From assembly GCF_049896245.1 (NCBI RefSeq), contig NZ_JAFCTX010000022.1:16021-80020 (forward strand): a DNA stretch of 64,000 nucleotides. Direction: 5' to 3'. This DNA is from Cypionkella sp049896245 (lineage in GTDB: Bacteria; Pseudomonadota; Alphaproteobacteria; Rhodobacterales; Rhodobacteraceae). The translations under genes and the position numbers were made by a program. Below the pieces are notes generated by a model that worked only from the letters and a program-made list of their open reading frames with translations, was not told where the DNA came from and ran no database searches. Within the stretch, counting starts at the first letter, position 1, and every line of letters starts with the position of its first letter. Positions 33,537 to 42,230 of the stretch are shown one piece after another.

Positions 33537-36500
33537 ATGGCGGGCGCTGACCGGATCATTCTGGGCGGCGCGCCCGAAGGCTATGACGCCAAGCTGCTGG
33601 CCCGCGAACTTGCGCGTGGTGCCCCGGTTATGCACATCGCGCGCGATGACAAACGCCTGGAGGCGATGCGCGCCGCATTAAGCGTCATGGCCCCCAAAAC
33701 CGTGGTGCTGGATCTGCCCGCTTGGGATTGCTTGCCCTACGACCGCATCTCGCCAAACCCCGAGATTCTGGCCCGCCGGATGTCCACCCTTGCGGCTTTG
33801 GCCTCGGGCTTTAACGGCCCGTTCGTGCTGCTCACCACTTTGAACGCCGCCATGCAGCGTCTGCCTGCCCGTAGCGTCATGCAAACCGCGTCTTTTGTCG
33901 CCCGCGTCGGTGATCACGTGGACGAGCGGCAACTGAAGGGTTTTCTGGCGCGGATGGGCTTTTCGCCCGTCTCGACCGTCGCCGAACCGGGTGATTTCGC
34001 TATTCGTGGCGGCATTGTTGATATTTTCCCACCCGGCGAAGGTGGCCCGGTGCGGCTGGATTTCTTTGGCGATGTGCTGGATGGCGCGCGCCGCTTTGAT
34101 CCCGTGACCCAGCGCACCACCGAAAAGCTGAAAGCGGTTGAGTTCGCGCCGATGTCCGAGGTGATCTTGGACGATGCCGCAATTTCGCGGTTCCGGCAGA
34201 ATTACCGCGTCGAATTTGGCGCGGGCGGCTCGGATGATCCTTTGTATGAAGCGGTTTCCGCTGGCCGCAAACATCAAGGCATGGAGCATTGGCTGCCGTT
34301 TTTCCACGCAGGGCTTGAGACGATTTTCGACTATCTGCCAAAGGCTTCGGTCCTGCTGGATGATCAAGTCACCGCCGCCCGCCTGTCGCGTTGGGAAGGC
34401 ATCGCTGACCAATATGATGCACGGCACGAGGCGATGCATGCCAAGGGCCGGATGGATTCGGTCTATAAACCCTCCGCGCCGGGCCTGCTCTATCTCGACG
34501 ACACCGCATGGGAAGCCGCCGTGGCCGATCACCGCGTCGTGCAACTGTCGCCGCTGCCGCAAGCGCCGGGGCCGGGGGTGCTGGATGCCCAAGGCCGAAT
34601 TGGCCGCAGCTTCGCGCCAGAACGTCAGCAAGAAAACGTCAGCCTTTTCAGTGCGCTGTCAGCACATATTAAAGCATTGTCTCAAGATGCACAGGTCATC
34701 ATCGCCTCTTGGTCCGATGGCGCGCGCGAGCGTCTTAAAGGCTTGCTTGACGATCAAGGTCTGCATAGCGCAAGGGAAATCAAAGACTTCCGCGATCTGC
34801 CCGAAGGACGCGGCGGCCTTTACCTGATGATTTGGGCGTTGGAGGCGGGCTTTACCGCCCCCGGCCTTGCGGTGATCTCGGAACAAGACGTGTTGGGCGA
34901 CCGTTTGGTCAGCAAACCGCGCAAAAAGCGCAAGGCTGACAACTTCCTGCGCGAGGTCGATACTTTAAGCGTCGGCGATCTGGTGGTGCATGTCGAACAC
35001 GGCGTTGGCCGCTATCTGGGGTTAGAGACCATCACCGCGTTGGGCGCGCCGCATGCCTGCGTCGCCTTGGAATATGCTGAAAACGCTAAACTTTATCTTC
35101 CAGTCGAGAATATCGAACTGCTGTCGCGCTACGGCCATGAAGAAGGTCTGCTCGACCGTCTCGGCGGCGGCGCATGGCAGGCGAAGAAGGCGAAACTCAA
35201 GCAGCGCATCCGCGAGATTGCCGACAAACTGATGCGCATCGCGGCTGAGCGCGCCCTGCGTCACGCCCCGATTCTGGAAGCGCCACACTCGATATGGGAG
35301 GCTTTCGCCGCCCGTTTCCCCTACACTGAGACCGACGACCAGCTTTCCGCCATCGGCGATGTGGTGGCCGATCTGGAAAAAGGCAGCCCGATGGATCGCC
35401 TGATCGTCGGCGACGTGGGGTTCGGGAAAACCGAAGTCGCGATGCGCGCAGCGTTTGTGGCGGCTTTGTCGGGGATGCAGGTGGCGGTGATCTGCCCCAC
35501 AACCCTGCTTGCCCGCCAGCATTACCGCAGTTTTGTGGAACGCTTCCGGGGTTTTCCGATCAACATCAAACCACTGTCGCGGTTCGTGTCCAGCAAAGAC
35601 GCCAACATCACCCGAACTGAAATGGCCGAGGGCAGGGTCGATATCGTCATCGGCACCCATGCGCTGCTCGCCAAAGCCATCCGCTTCAAAAACCTCGGCC
35701 TGTTGGTGATCGACGAAGAACAGCATTTCGGCGTCACCCACAAAGAACGCCTGAAGGAAATGCGCGCGGAGGTCCATGTGCTGACCCTGACCGCCACGCC
35801 CATCCCGCGCACGCTGCAACTGTCCCTCACCGGGGTGCGGGATCTGTCGATTATCGCCACCCCGCCGGTCGATCGTCTGGCAATCCGCACCTACATCAGC
35901 GAATTCGACACCATCACCATCCGCGAGGCGCTGCTGCGCGAACGCTTCCGGGGCGGGCAAAGTTTCTACGTCGTCCCCCGCATCTCTGATCTGCACGAGA
36001 TCGAGGATTTCCTGAAAACTCATGTCCCAGAGGTCAGCTATGTCGTAGCCCACGGCCAGCTTGCGGCGGGCGATCTCGATGAGCGGATGAACGAATTTTA
36101 CGACGGCAAATATAATGTGCTGATCGCCACTTCTATCGTCGAATCCGGTCTGGATATTCCCAGCGCCAACACCATGATCGTCCACCGCGCCGATATGTTT
36201 GGACTTGGACAGTTGTACCAGATCAGGGGCAGGGTAGGGCGCTCAAAAACCCGAGCCTATTGTTATCTCACCACAAAACCTCGCGCGCCGCTGACACCGC
36301 AGGCACTGAAGCGCCTGCGACTGATGGGGTCACTCGATAGTCTGGGTGCAGGGTTCAACCTTGCCAGCCACGACCTTGATCTGCGCGGTGCGGGTAACTT
36401 GCTGGGCGAGGAACAGTCCGGCCATATCAAGGAAGTCGGCTACGAGCTGTATCAGGCGATGCTGGAAGAAACGATTGCCAAGATCAAATCCGGCGAATTG

Positions 36501-36983
36501 CAGGGCCTAAGCGCCGTCGATGACCAATGGTCGCCGCAGATCAACCTCGGCGTGCCGGTGATGATCCCTGAGGCTTACATCCCTGATCTGGATATCCGTT
36601 TGGGCCTCTATCGCAGGCTGTCGAGCCTCGCAACCAAGGTTGAACTGGAAGGTTTCGCGGCTGAGTTGATTGACCGTTTCGGCCCGATCCCCAAGGAAGT
36701 GAACACCCTGATGCTGATCGTGCGGATCAAGTCGATGTGCAAACGTGCGGGCATTTCCCGCATCGACGCAGGCACCAAGGGTGCCACCGTGAAGTTTCAC
36801 AACGACAAATTCGCCAATCCGGCGGGGCTGGTGGAGTTCATCAAAGCGCAGGGTCCGGCGGCGAAAATCAACGGCAACAAGATCGTGCTGATGGGCGAGA
36901 TGAAATCGGACTCTGACCGCATCAAGGGTGCGTTCAACATCGCCCGCGATCTGGCTGAGAAGATCGTCAAGCCCAAAGGCTGA
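33537..36983 (+). CDS. mfd: Transcription-repair coupling factor
   Basis: An 1148-residue Mfd. It frees RNA polymerase stalled at DNA damage and recruits UvrA. The UvrB-like N-terminal part (about 1-340) has LDLPAWDCLPYDRISPN. The RNA polymerase interaction domain (about 480-550) reads SVGDLVVHVEHGVGRYLGLE. The helicase has Walker A VGDVGFGKTEVAMRAAF and the box LLVIDEEQHFGVTHKERLK. The TRG motif and the C-terminal D7 domain (VPVMIPEAYIPDLDIRLGLYRRLS) are complete. A normal, full-length gene. Confidence 0.97.
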   Translation: MAGADRIILGGAPEGYDAKLLARELARGAPVMHIARDDKRLEAMRAALSVMAPKTVVLDLPAWDCLPYDRISPNPEILARRMSTLAALASGFNGPFVLLTTLNAAMQRLPARSVMQTASFVARVGDHVDERQLKGFLARMGFSPVSTVAEPGDFAIRGGIVDIFPPGEGGPVRLDFFGDVLDGARRFDPVTQRTTEKLKAVEFAPMSEVILDDAAISRFRQNYRVEFGAGGSDDPLYEAVSAGRKHQGMEHWLPFFHAGLETIFDYLPKASVLLDDQVTAARLSRWEGIADQYDARHEAMHAKGRMDSVYKPSAPGLLYLDDTAWEAAVADHRVVQLSPLPQAPGPGVLDAQGRIGRSFAPERQQENVSLFSALSAHIKALSQDAQVIIASWSDGARERLKGLLDDQGLHSAREIKDFRDLPEGRGGLYLMIWALEAGFTAPGLAVISEQDVLGDRLVSKPRKKRKADNFLREVDTLSVGDLVVHVEHGVGRYLGLETITALGAPHACVALEYAENAKLYLPVENIELLSRYGHEEGLLDRLGGGAWQAKKAKLKQRIREIADKLMRIAAERALRHAPILEAPHSIWEAFAARFPYTETDDQLSAIGDVVADLEKGSPMDRLIVGDVGFGKTEVAMRAAFVAALSGMQVAVICPTTLLARQHYRSFVERFRGFPINIKPLSRFVSSKDANITRTEMAEGRVDIVIGTHALLAKAIRFKNLGLLVIDEEQHFGVTHKERLKEMRAEVHVLTLTATPIPRTLQLSLTGVRDLSIIATPPVDRLAIRTYISEFDTITIREALLRERFRGGQSFYVVPRISDLHEIEDFLKTHVPEVSYVVAHGQLAAGDLDERMNEFYDGKYNVLIATSIVESGLDIPSANTMIVHRADMFGLGQLYQIRGRVGRSKTRAYCYLTTKPRAPLTPQALKRLRLMGSLDSLGAGFNLASHDLDLRGAGNLLGEEQSGHIKEVGYELYQAMLEETIAKIKSGELQGLSAVDDQWSPQINLGVPVMIPEAYIPDLDIRLGLYRRLSSLATKVELEGFAAELIDRFGPIPKEVNTLMLIVRIKSMCKRAGISRIDAGTKGATVKFHNDKFANPAGLVEFIKAQGPAAKINGNKIVLMGEMKSDSDRIKGAFNIARDLAEKIVKPKG

Positions 36984-36999
36984 CACCAGCCATGAAAAA

Positions 37000-37023
37000 A
37001 GCGCGCCCCGCAAAGGGCGCGCT
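37000..37023 (-). terminator. Rho-independent terminator of the Bcr/CflA-type gene
   Basis: Read on the minus strand, AGCGCGCCC, a 6-base loop and GGGCGCGCT are followed by TTTTTT (36994-36999). The T-run is on the minus-strand side, so it stops the 37045-38241 gene, and the stem can also slow transcription coming from mfd. Confidence 0.88.
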
Positions 37024-37044
37024 ATCACAGATCGAACCTATAGA

Positions 37045-38241
37045 TCAGCGCTTGATCAACTGCATCAGCGCCAATGCCCCGGCAACAAACACCGCCACCC
37101 CCGCCATCAGCGGCAAAGCGGTGCCGTCAAACATCAGCCCGACCGGCACCGCCAGCACCACCGAAGCCACCGTCGCCACCGAAGTCATCACCGAGGCCGC
37201 CAAGCCCGCGATATGGCCGACAGGCTCCATCGCCAGCGCATTCAGGTTGCCCATCGTCATCGACATCATCGAAAAGAGGCCAATGCTCCAGACAATATGC
37301 AGCGGAAACGCCAGAACCTCGGGCATCGTGCCCGTGGCAATCAGCGCCAGCAGCATCAAAGTCAGCGCCAGCACCGATGCATAAGCCATCATGATCACTG
37401 GCCGCATCCCGATCCGCATCACCACGCGCGAGTTGATGATACTGCCCGAGGCCGAGCCCAACGCAATGAACGCAAACCATAGCGGAAAGCTTTCGGCGCG
37501 CTCAAAGCGTTGCTCGAAAATTCCCTGCATCGACGAAAGGCTGGCAAACAACGCCGCCATGGTCAGGGTCTGCGCTGCGATGGAAACCACCACGATGCGA
37601 TGGGTGAACAATTCGCGCGTCGCCGCCACCAGCACCCAAAAATCCAGCGGGCGGCGGTGTTCCACAGCCAAAGTCTCATGCTGGCGCAACCCGAACCACA
37701 GCATGATCACCGCGACGATCAGGATGTAGACCAGAAAAATGCTCTGCCAGCCCGCCAATGCGATGATGCCTTGCCCCATCAGTGGTGCCACCGCAGGCAC
37801 CATGATGAACACCATCATCACGAACGACATGATCTTGGCCATCTCGCGGCCCTTGAATTGATCACGCATGATCGCCATCGACACCACCCGCGCTGCGGCC
37901 ACCGACATGCCTTGCAGCACGCGGGCGATCAGCAAAGTGTCCAACGAATTGGCGAAATAGCAGGCCAGCGCCGTCAGCGCATAAAGCCCCGCACCCGCAT
38001 AGATCACCGGCTTGCGCCCGTAAGCATCCGACAACGGCCCGACAAACAGCGTCCCCAGCCCCATGCCAAACACAAAACTGGTGATCACCAACTGCGCCCG
38101 GTTCGGCGCATCGGGCGACAAAGCGCTGGCAATCTGCGGCAAAGCCGGCAGCATCGCGTCAATCGAGATCGCCACCATGGCGAAAAGCGCCGCTGTCAGG
38201 GCAATAAACTCGCCCTGCGATATGCGTTTGGTCGGGGTCAT
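37045..38241 (-). CDS. Bcr/CflA family multidrug exporter (MFS)
   Basis: A 398-residue major facilitator protein with twelve membrane segments. The N-terminus EFIALTAALFAMVAISIDAMLPALPQIASAL and the loop GPLSDAYGRKPVIYAGAGLY match the Bcr/CflA drug-proton antiporters. Such carriers export drugs, sulfonamides or natural metabolites. It starts just one base downstream of the stop of the FrnE-like DsbA gene on the same strand, so they form an operon. A terminator follows on its strand. Confidence 0.88.
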   Translation of the reverse strand: MTPTKRISQGEFIALTAALFAMVAISIDAMLPALPQIASALSPDAPNRAQLVITSFVFGMGLGTLFVGPLSDAYGRKPVIYAGAGLYALTALACYFANSLDTLLIARVLQGMSVAAARVVSMAIMRDQFKGREMAKIMSFVMMVFIMVPAVAPLMGQGIIALAGWQSIFLVYILIVAVIMLWFGLRQHETLAVEHRRPLDFWVLVAATRELFTHRIVVVSIAAQTLTMAALFASLSSMQGIFEQRFERAESFPLWFAFIALGSASGSIINSRVVMRIGMRPVIMMAYASVLALTLMLLALIATGTMPEVLAFPLHIVWSIGLFSMMSMTMGNLNALAMEPVGHIAGLAASVMTSVATVASVVLAVPVGLMFDGTALPLMAGVAVFVAGALALMQLIKR

Positions 38242-38242
38242 T

Positions 38243-38890
38243 TCACTTACTTTCTTCGGTGGCTTTGGCCACCAGTTCTTCGATCACCTGCGCCCAAACC
38301 TCGGGAGGTTGCGCGCCAGAGACGACATATTGTTGGGCGATCAGAAAGGTTGGCACCGCCGTGACGCCTTTTTTACGCGCATCGACATCGCGGGCGCGCA
38401 GATCATCCATATCGGCATCAGTGGCAAGCAGCCGCGCCACAGCCGCCGGGTCCATCCCGACTTCCTCGGCAATATCGACCAGTTCCTCGGTATCGCCAAT
38501 ATCACGGCCATCGCGCCAATAGGCCCGGAACAAAGCCGATACCATCGCTGCCTGCTTGCCCTCAATTCCCGCCCAATGGATCATGCGGTGCGCGTTCATC
38601 GTCTTGGGCAGCATCTCCGGCTTATCAGGGTCCATCGCCACGCCCGCCGCTTTGGCAATCTGACGCAGGCGGTCATGGATCGCATCAACCTTGGCCGCAC
38701 CGCCCAGACGCTTGGCCAGATAGGCGCGCTTTTCCACCCCCTCGGCGGGCATATCCGGGTTCAACTGAAACGGATGCCATGCAATCACAAACGGATGATC
38801 GGCATGGGCTTCCAACGCCCGGTCCAGATGGGCTTTGCCGATCAGGCACCACGGGCACACCGGATCAGAGAAAATATCAAGGCGGATCAT
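38243..38890 (-). CDS. DsbA-family oxidoreductase (FrnE-like)
   Basis: A 215-residue thioredoxin-fold protein without a signal peptide. The N-terminus MIRLDIFSDPVCPWCLIGKAHLDRAL contains the active-site pair CPWC. The C-terminal GVTAVPTFLIAQQYVVSGAQPPEVW has the cis-proline. FrnE-type proteins are cytoplasmic and are linked to polyketide synthesis or redox stress. The open frame continues to 39478 over the divergent regulator gene, so the start at 38890 is chosen. It is the first gene of a pair with the exporter and is divergent from the XRE-cupin gene. Confidence 0.88.
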   Translation of the reverse strand: MIRLDIFSDPVCPWCLIGKAHLDRALEAHADHPFVIAWHPFQLNPDMPAEGVEKRAYLAKRLGGAAKVDAIHDRLRQIAKAAGVAMDPDKPEMLPKTMNAHRMIHWAGIEGKQAAMVSALFRAYWRDGRDIGDTEELVDIAEEVGMDPAAVARLLATDADMDDLRARDVDARKKGVTAVPTFLIAQQYVVSGAQPPEVWAQVIEELVAKATEESK

Positions 38891-39019
38891 CGCAAGGCTC
38901 CGAAAACATCGCAGGGGGCTATTCAAACCGAATGGTTCAGTTCGATACCGCCATCCGCCCGCCGCCGCAATCCGCCATCCACGCACAGCCCTGTTGCATT
39001 GGTTGCACGCAAGGCGGCT

Positions 39020-39655
39020 ATGCCGTATGGGAAAGCCATGTCTAGTGACCCCAAACGCATGATCCGTATCGCCCGCGACTCCGGCCAAACCGTGCCGGAG
39101 CCGCTCGATTTGGGCATCCGGGTGCGTGAGTTGCGCAAAGCCAAGGGCTGGACACTGGAACAGGCCTCGGTGCAGGCGGGTCTGGCGCGATCCACCCTGT
39201 CGAAGATCGAAAACGGCCAGATGTCGCCGACTTACGATGCCCTGAAGAAACTCGCGCAGGGCATGGCAATCTCGGTGCCGCAACTGTTCACGCCCGCGCA
39301 AGCGCCGCAAGTTTCGGGCCGCATTGTGGTGACAAAATCCGGTGAGGGGCAGGCCCATGCCACCACCACCTACGAGCACGAACTGCTGGCAGGCTCGCTG
39401 ACCAAAAAGCAGATGCTGCCCTACCGCGCCACCATCCGCGCCCGCGCGATGGAGGATTTCGACGGCTGGGTGCGCCATGAGGGCGAGGAATTTCTCTATG
39501 TGTTAACCGGGGTGATCCGGCTTTACACCGAGTTTTACGAGCCCGTCGATCTGCGCCGCGGCGACAGCGCCTATTATGATGCCTCGATGGGGCATAACGT
39601 GGTCAGCCTGTCGGAAGATGATGCGACCATTCTTTGGGTCACGTCGCTGGCGTAA
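39020..39655 (+). CDS. XRE-family regulator with C-terminal cupin domain
   Basis: A 211-residue protein. Residues about 35-90 form a helix-turn-helix (LGIRVRELRKAKGWTLEQASVQAGLARSTLSKIENGQMSP). Residues about 135-205 form a cupin barrel (VRHEGEEFLYVLTGVIRLYTEFYEPVDLRRGDSAYYDASMGHNV), with histidine and glutamate positions that could bind metal. Such regulators sense a small molecule. The start is either 39020 (AAGG upstream) or 39038. TTGCACGCAA at 39003-39012, an inverted TTGC/GCAA pair, lies just before the start and could be an autoregulatory site. Divergent from the DsbA-exporter pair, which it may control. Confidence 0.85.
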   Translation: MPYGKAMSSDPKRMIRIARDSGQTVPEPLDLGIRVRELRKAKGWTLEQASVQAGLARSTLSKIENGQMSPTYDALKKLAQGMAISVPQLFTPAQAPQVSGRIVVTKSGEGQAHATTTYEHELLAGSLTKKQMLPYRATIRARAMEDFDGWVRHEGEEFLYVLTGVIRLYTEFYEPVDLRRGDSAYYDASMGHNVVSLSEDDATILWVTSLA

Positions 39656-39670
39656 AAACGCAACCCGAAC

Positions 39671-39858
39671 CGAACGAAAACTCTGCGGGGCAGAGTTTTC
39701 CGGTGAGTTGCGCGTAAGGCGGAACGCCGTCGCGCAAGGGGCGTCATCCAACAAACCATCGCATGCAATCTGGCCGCGCCTGACTGCGCTGGCGCAATCG
39801 CGCCTGCCGCAGGGCAGGCAGGCGCGGCCAGATTTGTCTGCGGCCAAATCTGGCAAAA
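39671..39858 (+). repeat. Structured interspersed repeat, copy A
   Basis: About 190 bases, matching the reverse complement of 48387-48575 over nearly the whole length. It begins with the hairpin AAAACTCTGC-GGG-GCAGAGTTTT (39677-39699) 16-22 bases after the XRE-cupin stop, continues with a GGCG-GAA-CGCC hairpin, and ends with two nested inverted repeats built on GGCCGCGCCTG/CAGGCGCGGCC and CCAGATTTG/CAAATCTGG. It fills most of the 296-base gap before the metallophosphoesterase gene. No protein is credible here, although a frame is open by chance. See the second copy for the compensatory changes. Confidence 0.85.
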
Positions 39859-39951
39859 CCCTTTTGGTTTCGCAACTTTGCCCACCACACCAAACCTGCT
39901 GCCTTGACCCTGCGCTTTGAACCATATCACTGTGGCGCAAGGGAGAAGTCA

Positions 39952-40692
39952 ATGCGTCTGGCCTTGCTGACGGATATCCACGCCAATCGCGAGGCGTTCG
40001 AGGCTGTCTTGGCAGACCTCGCGCAGCGTCAGATTGATCGGCTGGTGTTCCTTGGCGATATCGTAGGCTACGGCCCCGATCCCGGCTGGTGCATTGATCA
40101 GGTCGAATCGCACGTCGCCAAGGGCGCTATAGCCTTGCGCGGCAACCATGACCGCGCCATAGGCACCGCCGATAACATCCTGAACGCCAATGCCCGCCGG
40201 GTGATCGACTGGACGGTGAACCGCCTGAACGCGCGGCAAAAGCTGTTACTGTCCGAACTGCCGTTGACGGTGCAGGATGGCGATACCTTGTTCACCCACG
40301 CCTCGGCGAATGATCCGGCCGACTGGCTCTATGTCACCTCTGCCGCTACCGCGCGGCCCAGCTTTCTGGTCTGCGATGCGCGGCTGATCTTTTGCGGCCA
40401 TGTCCACCGGGCCGCCCTATACAGTTGCGATCTGGTGGGCCGCGTCAATCATCTGGAAATCGCCCCCGGCAACCCGATGCCGCTTTTGCAATCGCGGCGC
40501 TGGCTCGGCGTGATCGGTTCTGTCGGTCAGCCGCGCGATGGCAGCACTTTGGCCAGTTATGCGATCTTGGATCGCAGCCGCAATGAATTGACCTTCCGCC
40601 GCGTCGGCTATGATGCCACCACCACGGCGCGCAAATCGCGTGAGGCGGGTCTGCCAGAGGCGCTGGCGCAGCGTCTGATGAAGGGGATTTGA
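39952..40692 (+). CDS. Calcineurin-like metallophosphoesterase
   Basis: A 246-residue phosphoesterase. The metal-binding motifs are all present in order: LLTDIHANREAF (Asp8, His10), FLGDIVGYGPDP, ALRGNHDRAIG, LFTHAS and FCGHVHR. The family includes protein phosphatases and nucleotide phosphatases. The start at 39952 follows AGGGAGA; the longer frame runs into the repeat region. Its stop at 40692 is followed at once by the ATG of the kinase-USP fusion, a tight coupling that suggests an opposing kinase/phosphatase pair. Whether this enzyme removes phosphate from proteins is inference. Confidence 0.88.
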   Translation: MRLALLTDIHANREAFEAVLADLAQRQIDRLVFLGDIVGYGPDPGWCIDQVESHVAKGAIALRGNHDRAIGTADNILNANARRVIDWTVNRLNARQKLLLSELPLTVQDGDTLFTHASANDPADWLYVTSAATARPSFLVCDARLIFCGHVHRAALYSCDLVGRVNHLEIAPGNPMPLLQSRRWLGVIGSVGQPRDGSTLASYAILDRSRNELTFRRVGYDATTTARKSREAGLPEALAQRLMKGI

Positions 40693-42108
40693 ATGGCTGT
40701 CAGACCGCATCCGGGCTTGGAAATCAACGGCTTCACTTTGGGTGAGCAACTGCACAAAGGTGGCTTTGCGACGATCTGGGATGTCACCCACGCGCTCTAT
40801 CGCACGCCGATGGTGATGAAAATCCCCACCATCCTTGATGGCTACGACGGCCCGACCATCGTGGGGTTTGAGGTTGAACAGATGATCATGCCGCGCCTGA
40901 CCGGAATTCATGTGCCGCGTGTGATGGGGCAGGGCGATTTCGCGGTGATGCCCTATATCGTCACCGAGCGTATCCCCGGCGCCTCGATGTTCCAGCATTT
41001 CAAACGCGCGCCACGCCCCTTGGCCGAGGTGATTGAACTGGCCGCCCGGATGGCCGAAGCCGTGCATGACATTCACCGCCAGCATGTGATCCACCTTGAT
41101 CTGAAGCCCGACAATTTCCTGCAACGGCCCTCAGGCGAGATGGTCTTGATCGACTACGGCCTGTCGCGCCATGACCAGTTGCCAGACCTTCTGGCCGAAG
41201 AATTCACCATCCCGATGGGCACTTTCCCCTATATCGCCCCCGAACAATACCTGCGCCAACGCGGCGATCTGCGTTCCGACCTCTACGCTTTGGGCGCGAT
41301 GATTTATGAGTTGGCGACGGGCAAGATGCCGTTCGGCCAACCCGAGAAGCTAAGCCAAGTCAAACAACGCCTGTGGCGCGACCCGGTGCCACCCCGCGCG
41401 CTGCGCCCCGACATCCCCGAATGGCTGCAAGAGATCATCCTGCGCGCGCTCGAAGTCGATCCCGCCAACCGCTACCAATCCGCAGCCCAGATGATTTTTG
41501 ATCTGGCAAACCCAATGCAAATCCGCCTGACGGCGCGTGGCCACAAGACAGGGCGCGACACCGCGCTGACCGTATTCAACCGCTGGCGGCAGATGCGCAA
41601 TCTGAAAGCCTTCGCAGCCCCGCCCTCGGTCGCGGCCCAAATCGAGCGCGCCCCGATCCTGCTGGTCGCCGTTGATCTGTCGCCCGAGATGGAACCGCTG
41701 TCGCAAGCGATCTATCTGCAAATCAAACGCATGCTGGTCAATCGCCCCGATGCCCGCGTCGCTTGCGTCAATGTGATCAAAACCGCGCGGCTGGGCATTG
41801 ATCCCAGCACCGACGCCGATGGCACCAACCTGCATGTAGCACGCCTTGTCGGGTTAAAGACTTGGGCCGAGGGCATTGATCTGACCGATGATCGCCTGAC
41901 CTACACCATTCTGGAAAACACCGACCCGGCGACGGCGATCATCGACCATGCCGAAGTCACCCGCGTCGATCACATCCTGATGGGCGCGCGCGGTCATTCC
42001 AGCACGCGGCGGTTCCTCGGTTCAGTGTCAGCCAAAGTGGTGGCCGAAGCCGCCTGTTCCGTCACCGTGATCCGGCTGCGCGATACTGGCGAGCCAGAGG
42101 CGACTTAA
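40693..42108 (+). CDS. Serine/threonine protein kinase fused to a universal stress domain
   Basis: A 471-residue fusion. Residues 10-280 are a Hanks-type kinase: glycine loop LGEQLHKGGFATIW, ATP lysine in VMKIPT (Lys43), catalytic Asp136 in HLDLKPDN (HLD in place of HRD), metal Asp154 in DYG instead of DFG, and YIAPEQY in the activation segment. Residues about 320-465 form a UspA-like domain (LLVAVDLSPE at the start; GARGHSSTRRFLGSVS near the end, the ATP-binding pattern with a spacer one residue short). No membrane segment. Transcribed with the phosphoesterase. Kinase activity is likely; targets are unknown. Confidence 0.9.
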   Translation: MAVRPHPGLEINGFTLGEQLHKGGFATIWDVTHALYRTPMVMKIPTILDGYDGPTIVGFEVEQMIMPRLTGIHVPRVMGQGDFAVMPYIVTERIPGASMFQHFKRAPRPLAEVIELAARMAEAVHDIHRQHVIHLDLKPDNFLQRPSGEMVLIDYGLSRHDQLPDLLAEEFTIPMGTFPYIAPEQYLRQRGDLRSDLYALGAMIYELATGKMPFGQPEKLSQVKQRLWRDPVPPRALRPDIPEWLQEIILRALEVDPANRYQSAAQMIFDLANPMQIRLTARGHKTGRDTALTVFNRWRQMRNLKAFAAPPSVAAQIERAPILLVAVDLSPEMEPLSQAIYLQIKRMLVNRPDARVACVNVIKTARLGIDPSTDADGTNLHVARLVGLKTWAEGIDLTDDRLTYTILENTDPATAIIDHAEVTRVDHILMGARGHSSTRRFLGSVSAKVVAEAACSVTVIRLRDTGEPEAT

Positions 42109-42109
42109 C

Positions 42110-42226
42110 TCAGTTAAACCAACCGCCGACCCGCTGCGCGCCCGCCGAAACATCGCGGCCCATGCCGTCAACCGTGCCACACCCCGTCAGCGCAGTCAGC
42201 ACCAGCATCATCATCATTTTGCGCAT
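42110..42226 (-). CDS. Entericidin-like small lipoprotein
   Basis: A 38-residue frame, MRKMMMMLVLTALTGCGTVDGMGRDVSAGAQRVGGWFN. It has a short signal peptide with a lipobox (LTGC) and the pattern GxGxDVxxAG typical of entericidin A/B-like lipoproteins, which may affect envelope stress or cell death. The ribosome site (AGGAG) lies inside the last codons of the upstream solute-binding protein gene, a close coupling. The gene is too short for usual cut-offs but its start, lipobox and end are coherent. It converges on the kinase-USP gene with a one-base gap. Confidence 0.8.
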   Translation of the reverse strand: MRKMMMMLVLTALTGCGTVDGMGRDVSAGAQRVGGWFN

Positions 42227-42230
42227 CGGT

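Noticed and set aside
35022..36185. 387-residue minus-strand frame within mfd
   Set aside because: mfd is complete on the plus strand; the frame is an antisense shadow.
39574..39930. Minus-strand frame across repeat copy A, with a similar frame at 48241-48630
   Set aside because: Similar amino acids in both are due to the DNA repeat; the starts lie in different flanking sequence and the stems, not the codons, are kept.
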